From Berberis thunbergii (taxonomy: Eukaryota > Streptophyta > Magnoliopsida > Ranunculales > Berberidaceae), in NCBI GenBank assembly GCA_003290165.1, contig QNQO01000451.1, positions 372,001 through 436,000 on the forward strand: a stretch of 64,000 bases of DNA, written 5' to 3'. Shown here in pieces: positions 11,516 to 21,895 of this stretch. Both the position numbers and the translations under genes were made by a program. Numbering within the stretch: the stretch's first letter is position 1; each line of letters opens with the position of its first letter. The notes under the pieces were generated by a model. The model was not told the DNA's origin and did no database searches. It was given only the letters and a program-made list of their open reading frames with translations.

Positions 11516-13132
11516 CTATGCAAAAGACTTAGTTTGCATAGGGCCACACAAATTAGCATGTACTAATTCAAGACATTTGGAAGCTCTCCAGGCCTTTCCA
11601 ACTGGAAATGTCTTTCTAGTTTGTTTTCCATATATGCACCCTTCACATAATTCAAGAGAGCCAATTTTTGGTAGTCCAAGAACCATACCTTTGTCAGCTA
11701 GCAATTTCAACCCCTTGATGTTTAGATGTCCATACCTTAGATGCCATAACTTTGACTCATCTTTGCCACTAGCAGCAAGAACAAAATTCCCCATGTTTGA
11801 GACTTCCAGCGGGAACATGTTGTTTTGAGTCATGTTGATATTGATCATCATTTGGCCTGTTTGTTTGTCTTTGATTACACATGCACCATTATCAAATGAG
11901 ACTAAATACCCACTAGTCATTAGTTGCCCAACACTCAAATTATATCCCAAATCAGGTACAAATTGAACATTATGCAAGAGTTTTACTATACCATGGGTAG
12001 TTTTAATGCCCACTGTACCTTTCCCTTCAACTTGCATTTCATTGCCATTTCCAAGTTGCACCATCAGCTTCTGTGTTTCATCAAGCTCCTTGAACATAGA
12101 TTTTGTGCCTGTCATATGATTCGAACAACCGCTGTCCACGAACCACACACCGCTTGATGTCTTTTTAGTATCAACTTGAGCCATAAAAAGCTTGCCTTCT
12201 TCATGCTCTGCTGCATAATTCTCTTGCTGATCATTGTACCAACAGTCAGCTTCTCCATGCTCTGCTGCATAATTCATTTGCTGATCATTGTACCAACAGT
12301 CAGCTTTTACATGCCCATATCTCCTACATTGAAAACATTGAATTCCATTCTTGGAATACCCATTAGAATGCCACTCTTGCCCATCAAATCGACCTCGACC
12401 TCGTCCTCTTCCGCGTCCACGACCACAGAATCCTCCTTTTCCACGTCCACCACTTGATGAACTTTCATATTCTCCAGCTTTGGTGGCTGCCTCCTTCACT
12501 TGAAATGCTTTTTCTTCATTCTTTTCAAGTGATCTATTAATTCTTGACTCATGAGCTTGCAAAGACCCCATTAGTTCATCAAAGGAATAAACAAACAAGT
12601 CTTTAGATTCTTCTATTGCAGCAACTACATGATCGAATTTTGGAGTTAAACTTCTTAATACCTTTGCAACAATTGTTGGATCAGATATCTTCTCTCCATA
12701 GGACCGCATTTGACTGACTATTGTCATTGCTCTTGACAAATAATCTTGAACTGATTCTCCACTATTCATGGACAAGGTTTCAAAGTCACGCCGAAGTGAT
12801 TGCAACTTCACCATGATCACCTTTGAATCCCCTTGAAACTCCTTCTGCAAAGTGGACCAGGCTTGCTTCGATGTGGTTGCTGCTGCAATGCGTGAGAAGA
12901 CACTGTCATGAACAGCCTGCTGAATGACCACCAAGGCCTTGGAATCTTTCCTTTTGTTGTCCTTCAATCTAGTTTCTTCATCAGGATCTGCGTAGCCATG
13001 TTCCACCAAGTCCCACAAATCTTGAGATTTGAGTAGAGTTCTCATTCGGATACTCCAAAATTCGTAACCCTCTCCTTTAAAGACAGGAATAAGAGGTTGT
13101 GTAGCACTCATGGCATTGCCATTGTTAGTCAT
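11516..13132 (-). CDS. Copia gag-protease-integrase N-terminus ORF (538 aa, truncated)
   Basis: A 538-codon open frame begins at ATG 13132. It contains a UBN2-type gag domain (about 10-200, WSIRMRTLLKSQDLWDLVE), an RG-rich stretch (about 225-250), a CCHC zinc knuckle (CFQCRRYGHVKADC, about 265-278), a retropepsin motif (WFVDSGCSNHMTG), and the GAG-pre-integrase and zinc-binding block (LWHLRYGHLNIKGL ... CEGCIYGKQTRKTFP). It stops at a deletion junction after GPMQTKSF, where the integrase core should start. Typical copia polyproteins exceed 1,300 residues. An 18-residue unit (ADCWYNDQQ.NYAAEH) is tandemly repeated right after the zinc knuckle. Gag and protease could still be made. The element would need integrase and RT from elsewhere. 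Confidence 0.9.
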   Translation of the reverse strand: MTNNGNAMSATQPLIPVFKGEGYEFWSIRMRTLLKSQDLWDLVEHGYADPDEETRLKDNKRKDSKALVVIQQAVHDSVFSRIAAATTSKQAWSTLQKEFQGDSKVIMVKLQSLRRDFETLSMNSGESVQDYLSRAMTIVSQMRSYGEKISDPTIVAKVLRSLTPKFDHVVAAIEESKDLFVYSFDELMGSLQAHESRINRSLEKNEEKAFQVKEAATKAGEYESSSSGGRGKGGFCGRGRGRGRGRGRFDGQEWHSNGYSKNGIQCFQCRRYGHVKADCWYNDQQMNYAAEHGEADCWYNDQQENYAAEHEEGKLFMAQVDTKKTSSGVWFVDSGCSNHMTGTKSMFKELDETQKLMVQLGNGNEMQVEGKGTVGIKTTHGIVKLLHNVQFVPDLGYNLSVGQLMTSGYLVSFDNGACVIKDKQTGQMMININMTQNNMFPLEVSNMGNFVLAASGKDESKLWHLRYGHLNIKGLKLLADKGMVLGLPKIGSLELCEGCIYGKQTRKTFPVGKAWRASKCLELVHANLCGPMQTKSFA

Positions 13133-13158
13133 GATCTCTACTCACTCAAGACTCCTAT

Positions 13159-13170
13159 GCTCTGATACCA
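13159..13170 (-). other. Primer binding site for initiator tRNA-Met
   Basis: On the minus strand the sequence TGGTATCAGAGC lies four bases inside the 5' LTR. It is the standard plant copia site complementary to the 3' end of initiator tRNA-Met. Confidence 0.95.
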
Positions 13171-13174
13171 AATT

Positions 13175-13424
13175 TGTTGAAGGAAGGAACAACTAAAAGT
13201 AAAATAGGGCTTTCACAATAGAAAGAAAGCTTGGAATACTTGCAGGATAATATTTCATATAACTATTGAAGCAAATATGCCTATTTATAGGCTTACAAAC
13301 AAACTGAATGTTGTTGATCCACTACCACCACTAACATGATTTTAGCTAATGACTCCTAACTGACATGAACACTACTACCACGTCTAAATAACTACTAATT
13401 CAGACTTTGACTCATTCTTCAACA
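13175..13424 (-). repeat. 5' LTR of the copia element
   Basis: Same ends as the partner LTR. The minus-strand TATA-like box CTATAAATAGGC lies near 13280-13291 and would drive transcription toward the gag ORF at 13132. Confidence 0.95.
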
Positions 13425-13429
13425 GAAAC

Positions 13430-14280
13430 ATGGAAGGTTTTAGTCAGGCTCTAAAAACGAAGTCCTTAATGGGTGCGAGTTCCATGCAGGTCTTGAGACA
13501 GGAGCTTGAGTGGAGTTATATCCTAGTAAGAAACTGGAATCCCCAGTTTTTTTAACTCATCTCAACCCCGATCATGAGGCACCCAAACTCTTTTGGAGTA
13601 CTGGGCAACCTTGAGTGGGGTGAAATGACAGTCATGGAGCTCGCATTGCCAGCTCATGAATGGGGGAGGTGAAAAGCATGACCTTGTTGACTTACTGAAG
13701 CCTGTAAGTTCAGTCTAGGTGTTCAACTAGTAACAGTGAGAGGTGGGAGGCTTGGGGAAGATGAGGACAAGGATGGTCGTTCTTCAGTAACCAGAAGCAT
13801 AATAGTTATTCGAAAGCTGGAGGCAAACATTTTGCTTTGGCTACGTAGTTGGGAGTGAATTTTGGTCAAGGAAAATGTAAAATTCTCCCATTACCTTCTG
13901 CCATTGGATGTTACAATATTCCTTAAAGCACTTCTCAAGTCATGGATTTTCAATGAGAATATTTTCATTGCAAACAACACGTGCTACGTGATATCTATTT
14001 TACATAGCATGCTAGCCTTGCCTTCTGAAACATTGGACTATATTCATCCAGCAGATGGTTTAATCACGAAGTATGTGATGCACTTCAATTACCTTTAAAC
14101 CAGAATTTACTTTGGTACCGAATTTTGATATTTTACCAAGAGTTTATATTGCAACTTTAATCAATATTTTGCCTAGAAAGTATGCGTATAATCAGGATAT
14201 CTTATTCCAATGCATGTTTAGTAAATATGACAATGTTCTACTTGTTGAGTTCTCCTTGTTTACCTTTTTCCTTTTACCAG
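13430..14280. other. Non-coding DNA between the copia element and the next exon fragment
   Basis: No exon of EGY2 resumes after the copia element. Plus-strand frames at 13862-14098 and 14112-14321 show no domain. The stretch ends in a TTTTACCAG splice acceptor. Confidence 0.5.
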
Positions 14281-14877
14281 AAAATTATCGAAGACTTAAT
14301 GGAAGAGAGTTCCACATATGAAAGAGCTTATTGACCACTACTGTGGCCCTGATAGAGTAACCGCGAAACAACAACAACAGGAGCTAAAAAGAATCGCACA
14401 AACTATCCCAGATAGTGCACCTGCATCAGTTAAGCGGTTCACTAGTCGTGTTGTTCTCTCCCTTCAGGTTAGCTCCCACCCCCTTACATTTCAAATTTTG
14501 TTTTTATGTTTCTTTCTAGTGAGATTTGTTTGTGTATAGAACATGACTCATGAGAAGCTCTAAAAAAGGATTACTGACTAATTTCTTGGTTCTATTGGAT
14601 CTGAAGTTGGGATCAAAATTGAAGAATAATTTATATACAAATGAGTTAATTTTATTGGAAAAAAATATTATGTTTTCTAGTGATAACTAGGGGCATTCAC
14701 TGAAAGATTTAGACAGGAAACAAGCCTAGGAAGAAAAAAAACAACTTTATCTTGTAAGTCGGTGTAAAGTTTCATGTTCTCCATATTCTTATGCAGAGCA
14801 ATCCAGGTTGGGGGTGGGACAAGAAATGCCAGTTCATGGATAAGGTTTCGTGGGAGATTAATCAGCAGTACAAGTGA
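14281..14877 (+). pseudogene. C-terminal exons of an unnamed conserved plant protein
   Basis: Exon 14281-14467 ends SAPASVKRFTSRVVLSLQ at a GT donor, and exon 14797-14877 continues SNPGWGWDKKCQFMDKVSWE ... QQYK and a TGA stop. The two exons join in frame, and the joined sequence looks like a protein C-terminus with a WGWDKKCQFMDK motif that I recall from a conserved plant protein but cannot name. The first ~37 nt of the first exon (KIIEDLMEESSTYERA) are in another frame, so a one-base frameshift lies near 14318. The upstream part of the gene is absent. Confidence 0.5.
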
Positions 14878-15779
14878 CAAAGAAAGTTCCAAGATTGATG
14901 CAAGAAGAAACGCATGGAGATCTTCACTTTTTACTACGACGTCAACAAGTATAATATCAGTGAACTATAGCATAGACTTTTCAATATCATTTTGCAGTTG
15001 AAGTTATTTTACTTCTTTTACGTTCATTTGTTAGTCATTTAGGTTCTGTCAACTATTTCCAGTTAGTGGCTTTGATGCTTCATATCTTTCAATATCTTAG
15101 GATCCAAAATTGGTTCTTCGAAATGCCTTTCGAAGTTTTATGGTTTATCCTTCTTTGACAGTATATGATTGAATAAAATTTTGTTGGAATAGGAATATGT
15201 TCACGTTTGGAATAATTATTTAGTTGACTATTTGGTATGATATTGTTGGCTTGTGTTAAATAGGATATGTCTGTTGATCTGATAACCCTTGGCTTATGCA
15301 GAATGGAAATCCATTTTGAATTGAAACTTCAAAAAAATTTCAAGTACCCTTTTACTTCTTTATGAGCATTAGCAATTTATTTCTTTGCAACATGGAGTTG
15401 TTTTTAATATTTTTCTTAAGTATCATAATGGTTTTGAGTTTTCAATTAGATTTTTAGTTGTTATTGCAAAATATGATTTGTTTATGGAAGATTACCAGCG
15501 AAATTGAGACAGTATAATTTGAAAAGAACAAGTATATATATACTTCTATCTATTCATGAATAAATATATGTCATTGGTTCCTTATGATGTAAGTTTTCTC
15601 TACATTTAATCTCCAGTTCTGATTTCTTCACCACTTTTATTCTAGCAGCAGAGGAAGACTACTAAACTGTAGTTGACGCTAACACAAGGTTTTAGCTTTA
15701 GAAGTTACAGTCTTACCCATGCATAATATATTTCTTATCAAAAGATGAAGAATGTTCAAGGGGATTGGGATGAGAATTC

Positions 15780-16395
15780 AGTCAATCTGACCTTCAGCAA
15801 AAGGATAAAATGAAGTCAACACTTGCTCAAATGGAAATGGATCCTGAAGCTGCCAAGGAACATGCATTGAAGCAGGAGTTCAAGCATGTTGAGGTAATTA
15901 ATAGGTTTGCTTTAGTACATGGACTTTCTTACAAATCATCATAGCCTTTTGATTTCATTTTATAATGGAGAGGTTTCGTGCATTCGATATATGAAGTGTT
16001 ATTATTTTATTCTTTTCTAATTTTGCATTTACAGGAGCGTCTGACTTTGAAGCAGAAGAACAAGTCTAAGTGGGCAAAGCATATTACGAAGCATGATTTG
16101 CATGCCTAAGACGAAGGAACTCGAACTGCAATCTCAAAACAACTTCATCAGCATAACCTTCTATCCGAGAAAATGAATTCGATGAAATACCCCGAAAAAT
16201 GAATTGGATGTAGGATTCTAGTAGCAGTGATGAAAGTAATGATGAGGATGACGAAGAGCTTTCACTTAGTACAGAACAGGATGGGGCTTCCAAGTTACTT
16301 ACAAATGCAAAGGAGCAAAACCATCAAAGCTATGGAAGAAGAAGATGAAACTCGTACGTCTGGAGTTCTTTCTTTGCAATTCATGGTATAGCTCT
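15780..16395 (+). pseudogene. UTP14: UTP14-like nucleolar protein fragment, two exons
   Basis: Exon about 15780-15893 encodes SDLQQKDKMKSTLAQMEMDP and EAAKEHALKQEFKHVE, ending at a GT donor. Exon 16035 onward continues ERLTLKQKNKSKWAKHITK, then after stops DEGTRTAISKQLHQHNLLSE and an acidic DSSSSDESNDEDDEE run. UTP14 proteins carry the ERxTLKHKNxSKWAK core and a following acidic stretch. They belong to the small-subunit processome that matures 18S rRNA in the nucleolus. Here the family's KRG after the core is altered and stops plus a frameshift break the second exon. The helicase-activating C-terminal half is missing. Same strand as the neighbouring fragments. Confidence 0.8.
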
Positions 16396-16599
16396 ATCTA
16401 TTTCTTCTAGGTCATATGGGTAAAGTCGTAATGTACCCCCGTTTTGATTGTAAATCAATTTTTTTTATAAGTAATAAAGGTCTGGCATCCCATAGCTGCC
16501 CCTCCCCACTGGAGGTTTAACTAAAAAAAATATATATATATGTGTGGCTGTGATTTTGCTGCAGCAGCAAAAAAATTAAAAAAATTTGTATTATATTAT

Positions 16600-17088
16600 T
16601 TTGCAACGGCTTAAAACCATTGCCATCATTTGCCACGGCTTAAAATCGTGGCCAGTGCTTGCCACGGCTTAAAACCGTGGCTAAAATCATTGCAACGGCT
16701 TAGAACCGTGGCCAGTACTTTCCACGGCTTAAAACCGTGGCTAAAATCATTGCAACGGCTTAGAACCGTGGCCAGTACTTTCCACGGCTTAAAACCGTGG
16801 CTAAAATTATTGCAGCGACTTAGAACCGTGGCCATAACTTGCTACGGTTTAAAACCGTGGCCAGTACTTGCCACGGCTTAAAATCGTGGCTACAATTGTT
16901 GCAACGGCTTAGAACTGTGGCTAAATCATCAACCGTCCTTGAGCATAAAACTGTTGCTAAAATGTTTGGCCACGGTTTATAGCCGTCACAGATGATTTCG
17001 CGACCCCTCTACAGCCCACGCCTAGCCGTGGCCATGGTTATCCTCACGGTCCCAAACCGTTGCTGATGGGTATTTTTGGTATAGTATT
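16600..17088. repeat. 60-bp palindromic array, probable CACTA-type subterminal repeats
   Basis: The 19-bp near-palindrome CCACGGCTTAAAACCGTGG alternates with GCAACGGCTTAGAACCGTGG, giving a 60-bp period. The blocks 16681-16740 and 16741-16800 are identical over 60 bases, and 16801-16860 is a divergent copy. About a dozen copies of the short motif are present. The right side ends GGTATTTTTGGTATAGTAT, whose reverse complement starts like a CACTA terminal repeat (ACTATACCAAAAA). No left terminus was found, so this looks like one end of a truncated non-autonomous CACTA element. Confidence 0.6.
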
Positions 17089-18119
17089 AGGAGTTTTATA
17101 ATCTGACATATCTTTTCTATGATCTTCAATGTGAATATATTTTTAATCTTTAGCAATACTTTGCACAATAACACAATAGTGAGTAAAGTGCAAAAAAAGA
17201 AGTAAACAACACACAATATAACGTGGTTCACTAGTAGAGTTTTCAACACCAACTCTATATAAGTTACATTCACGGAGAAAAAGATCCCTTATAAAACAAT
17301 ATCATGATTACAAGATTGTTCACTCAAGGCACTTACCAAACCATACACAATTCCACAATGAGCGAGTTTTCCACTTGCAGTTTACTTGTATACACTTGCT
17401 TCAATGATCTTTCTCCCAGATTTCACCATCGTACCAAAACCAAAAACACTACTTGCATACACACAAGTATGATGAGGACAAAGATGTGTGAAGTTTCTAA
17501 CACATGAATGTATTTGCAAAAATCAGATATGTATATTTTTAAAACACTAACAGATGCAAAAAACTAAAAAAAGACTAATTTGATGTTGAAAGTTAAGGCT
17601 TTTTAACTCCAAAGCGTACATTCACATCTTTTGGTTCTCTTATTTATAGAACTTTGGAATAAAAAGAGATAGCTTTTATTTTTATAGAAATAAAGTGTTG
17701 CAAATTTATTATACTCGACTAGTCTTGAGTGCATGCCCTGCCTATCCAATATTTGAACTCAAATCAGCTTGATTGGACTAATTCATCTTTCGAGTTGTTT
17801 GCTTGATATGTCATCCCGACTTGTTTCCTCAACAATCAGGTTTTATCTATGACCTATTTAATTGGTTGATGTAGTCGACATTTTTAAATATCTAAAACAT
17901 TAATTTCTCAAGGATTTTCAATTGAATTATTTTCAAATAATTTCTACAAGTGAAATCCTTCAATCCATTTTGAATTTGACAAGGGTGTTGCAATTTGTGT
18001 TCTCGTCTTGATCTTTGATTGATGTGTCATTCTGACGTGCCGACTTGTACCCCTTCTTCAACTTATTATAGAACTCATCTAGTCTAACACCCATTTTGAT
18101 GTGAAATAATATAGTTTGA
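17089..18119. other. AT-rich DNA, no gene seen
   Basis: The stretch includes a block near 17210-17300 with CACAATATAACGTGGTTCAC followed by CACCAACTCTATATAAG, a motif often met in plant LTR sequences. No paired LTR, coding domain or clear element boundary could be found. Confidence 0.4.
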
Positions 18120-18590
18120 CTTTTCACCTTCATAGGTATGGTCTTTCTTTGGGAGAACTGAGTGAGTTTGAACTGTCTAGATTGCTGGAAGGAGTGGTTT
18201 TGAATAATCAAGAAGACAGATGGGCTGGGAAGGAAGCATTGCACCCAGGTGTCTCTCTTTATGTGTAGTAGTTTAGACTATGGAATAATATCCCGTCTAA
18301 GGTACATGGATGTAAGTTGTTCCTTATATGATTTGCTTCCTGAAATAAGAACACATCTTCCTGTTCATTGTGATTGAGTGAGCGTGGTCTGGAGGATATT
18401 GTGAGTTTGTTTGGTATGTGTTGGATCATGCCAGAGTCCATGGAGAATGTGTTAAAGTCTTGGAACAATCCCAATCATCTTACCCCGGAAGAGTTTTTTT
18501 TTTTTTTTGAATTGCTCCTTTGCATATGTTTGATAGGTTGGCTGGAATGTAATAGCAGAAATCTTCTCGAGTAAGTGTTATTTTTCGGGT
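18120..18590 (+). pseudogene. Possible LINE 3' coding remnant
   Basis: Plus-strand pieces such as SLGELSEFELSRLLEG (about 18130) and SLFGMCWIMPESMENVLKSWN (about 18400-18470) followed by a W/ERN-like stretch resemble the zinc-binding tail downstream of plant L1-type reverse transcriptases. A 15-T run interrupts it at about 18496. The similarity is weak and frameshifted. Confidence 0.35.
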
Positions 18591-18599
18591 AGCCCATGC

Positions 18600-19960
18600 T
18601 AATTGGTACTCGTCGATTGTTGGACCATAATGTAATTGTAGGATATTTTATGGGTTAGAACCTTAGAATTTAAAAAACAAGATGAAAAACTGATTTATTT
18701 CAATTTGAAAAATAAAATGGAAGCGTGATTCGCATATGCATTTAGAGACGCGCTAGGAGTGCATAGGTGCACCTGGCACACTAATATTTTAGGTGTCATA
18801 TTTATGCCTTATGCCCAGGCAGGGAGCCACATATGGGCAAGTGACTCTACTAAAATAACATTAAAAATTAATTTTTGCTCCTAACTTTATATACAATTTT
18901 GATTTGCCCTCATATAGATCTTCTCTCCTCTACCAAACCCCTTTCATCAAACCCTCAACAATTCAATAGTTTAAATCCTCAAAATCTTAATCTGTCATAA
19001 CTCATAACTTATCACTTATTCGGAAAAGTAGCTTCAAAAGTACAATGAGATTCCTTGTGCTCATCTTCACAAGATAAGGAATCTTGTCTACTACTCATTC
19101 CTCACTCAAACATAAAGCCCCATATTCTTGGTAAACCCCTGAATTTAACTTTTTTGGCATCGGCTATCAAAGTATCAGTGACGGTCATTTGATTCCTCTT
19201 CTGCTTCATGTCCACCATCTCGACGAGCTTCATGTGTAACCTAAGTGCAACTTCCAAGAAGGCATGAGCTCTACCGAAGCATATCTACGGTGCTCGACTG
19301 CTTCTAGTGCTCTCATATCGACCTCTTGTCTGAAGGAAATAGAGGGATGGGGGTCTGTTTTTGGGGCTCCATTAATTGCATGTATATATTTTTCATGAAT
19401 TCATTATTTTTGTGATAATTTTCTGCTAAAGTTTTGTTTGTAGGAAATTTTGAAATGGGGTTCATTGTTTCTTTATGGTTTGCATTTTTTTATTAGTATG
19501 ATTTATTACACATTTTTACTGATATACTTTCTTTGGTTTGATCTTTTCCTTGTTGTATTGATATTTTTTACTTGGGCATTTGATATTTGCGATAAAAGTG
19601 ATTCCTTTCATCTGATTTGGGTTGTTTGTTTCACTTTCAGCTTTATTTTGCAATGATGGTTGAATTGGGTATTTAATATTTTTGTTAAAGATGATTCCTT
19701 TTCTAAGTTTGTTGTTTTATCGGTCCAATGTTGAAACGCAAAATGATATATAATTGTGCGTTTTTCCTTGTGTTTTGCATCAATATATCATACCATGCAT
19801 AACATCACCATTATTTAGAAATTTGCATATTAAGGGTCATTCTCTACAAGCACAAATTTGATCACATGGAATATATGATTTTTGTTATATTCATTTAAAA
19901 ATTTTAGGAAATATAAATATATTGAATGCAATCTTATATAACCTCCATTTTATTTTAGTT
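18600..19960. other. AT-rich DNA upstream of a hAT remnant
   Basis: No gene is visible. The part from about 18900, with a CT-rich stretch near 18930, may be the 5' untranslated part of the hAT remnant that follows. T-rich open frames (19450-19656) are composition artefacts. Confidence 0.4.
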
Positions 19961-19964
19961 ATGG

Positions 19965-20480
19965 ATAAGTTTTTAAAAAGAAAGTCTGTGAGTGATCTAC
20001 CACCTTTAACCTAAAAATAAAGATGACCATAATTTATCATAACCAATCTCAAAGAAAGTTATGTAGAGGTTGACGTATCAAATCTTCCAACAGATCATGG
20101 TTTAGGACTTTGTATTTTCAATTACTATCTGAATGAATAAGAGGTTGTTAGAAGAGCTTATTTGCAAAGGGGGTCCTTGTCAGTCAATAAACTACACATT
20201 CCCACAGATAAAATAGGTGTGGTACGACATTTTAATATAGCTTGGTTAACGAACTATAAGAGTTGGCTAAAGTATAGCATACCAAAGGATGCCACCTTTT
20301 GTCTCCACTGCTACCTTTTTAGAAGTGTCGCTGGGAACAAGGGGTGGTGATTGTTTTGTTGTTGAAAATTTAGTAATTGAAAAAAAAAAAAAAAAAAAAA
20401 ACCTTGAAACTCGTGTAGGAAAGCCTAATAGTATGCACACTAAAGCCTATATGAAGAGTCGAAGTTTTTTGAGTTAAAAA
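19965..20480 (+). pseudogene. 5' remnant of a TTF-type zinc-finger hAT-like transposase gene
   Basis: An ATG at about 19961 starts MDKFLKRKSVSDLPPLT, followed after stops by VDVSNLPTDHGLGL, RRAYLQRGSLS and HFNIAWLTNYKSWLKYSIPK with CLHCYLF. The same series is found in the hAT element at 60.5-60.9 kb (MDKFLKRKSVSELP-like, SNLPTDPGSR, RRTYLQRGP, CLHCYLFKP), so both belong to one family. An A20 run follows at 20381. The DUF4371 and dimerisation parts are absent. A sequence CTCTGTCACTG at about 20641-20651 looks like a hAT terminal repeat, but no left partner or duplication was confirmed. Confidence 0.7.
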
Positions 20481-21010
20481 CATTATATCCTCATGTGGAG
20501 AAATCGGAATACCGGATTCGTTTGTCGGCTTCAGTTGATTACAGTTTTTTTTGTTATAGTTATTAATGTGTTGTTCAAATTACAAAAATTTATGTTAAAG
20601 AATTAATCATTATATTATCTTTAATTAATAAAAATCATAGCTCTGTCACTGCTCATGCTGCCTAGGCACGCAAAGACGTGTACGTGTGAGTTTGTGTGTT
20701 TTATAAACTGTTCAAGGACTTCTTAACAAGGTATTACGAGTTGATTGAATTTTTGTCTTTATAAATCCATCAAATTCAGTTCGCATTATCGCTAGAATGT
20801 TGAAGGAATCTGAATAATTCTTACCTGTTTCACACATCCATCTAATTCAGTTATGGGTCAAGTGCGTTCCTTCAGGTTTCTTATTCATTGTCAAAATGAA
20901 TGGTATATTTTGTATTGGCTTTCTTGAAGTTATGAATGAATGATATACTTCTGCATAATTGATCATTTGTTGATATCTAGGATTAACTCAAGGCTAAGCC
21001 AGAAAATATG

Positions 21011-21365
21011 GAAAATGACTTTTAAGGCATACTTTTCACAAAATAGACCTTTTAGATACTGTAGTTGATGTAATGGCTAATTTGTGTCTACTTTTATACT
21101 TTTATGACCAATAATGATTCTTTTATTAATTCAGGTTAACCTATAAAGTAATAAAACATCTTTATCCTTCCTAAACAAATGGAAAACCTACTTTTACACT
21201 TTTATGACCAATAATGACTCTTTTATTGATGATTCTAATGATGACCAACCAATTGCTTTCACTAGTTGGATAAGCTATATAAGTTGATATTTTTGACATT
21301 TTATTTCTATAATCACTCTCCAAAAAATTTCTAATGGAGCCAAGTATCACATGTTTATTTATTTA

Positions 21366-21399
<34 letters not shown>

Positions 21400-21854
21400 T
21401 TATTTTATTTTTTTATTTTTTATTTTTATTTTTTTGTGTTGTGTGTGGGGGGTTGATTTCAGTTCTAAGTAGATCACAATCGTTACCTCTTAATGGAGCC
21501 AAAAATATCATAAACGTGTTTTATTTTTTATTAATTTATTATGTCTTTTTGGTGTGCATGATTTCAGCTATAAAAAGATCACAGTGCTTACATCTTAACT
21601 CAAATCGTTAATAATCCAAAACTTAAAATGTCAAAAAGTTAAGAAAATTAGTTTACATGAATAATACTTAAGTTTTTTGTTTCAACTATCTGTCATTGGG
21701 GATACAGCAAAGCTGCCAAAATCTTTTCAAAAAGTGACAGCTGAAGTTGAGGAGGCCACCAAGAACAACAAAAAAACTATGACTGATCATTGCAGTGAGC
21801 TATAACGGGCAATAATAATAATAATAAATAATAATAATAATAATAATAATAATA

Positions 21855-21895
<41 letters not shown>

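Larger units (their letters stand above)
10557..13424 (-). mobile_element. Ty1/copia retrotransposon, internally deleted, with both LTRs
   Basis: Two LTRs of 261 bp (10557-10817) and 250 bp (13175-13424) begin TGTTGAAG and end CTTCAACA. By eye they differ by about six substitutions plus one ~12-bp indel, suggesting a fairly recent insertion. Flanks GGAAC (10552-10556) and GAAAC (13425-13429) look like a 5-bp target duplication with one mismatch. A primer binding site and a purine tract are in place. The body is only 2.36 kb because the integrase core and most of reverse transcriptase are deleted. The element lies in intron-like DNA after the EGY2 fragment. Confidence 0.95.

Noticed and set aside
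6400..16600. Helitron termini (TC at 5', hairpin plus CTRR at 3')
   Set aside because: Candidate TCTCTACTGAAA near 6713 and TTCTAGG near 16407 were considered, but no convincing 3' hairpin was found, so no boundary is annotated.
16626..16881. Repeat-containing open frames on both strands with CHGLKPWLKSLQRL or SHGFKPWKVLATVL units
   Set aside because: They are by-products of the 60-bp palindromic array, whose period is a multiple of three so both strands stay open.
19176..20651. Complete hAT element with ends CAGTGACGG and CTCTGTCACTG
   Set aside because: The end similarity stops after about eight bases and the flanks show no 8-bp duplication.
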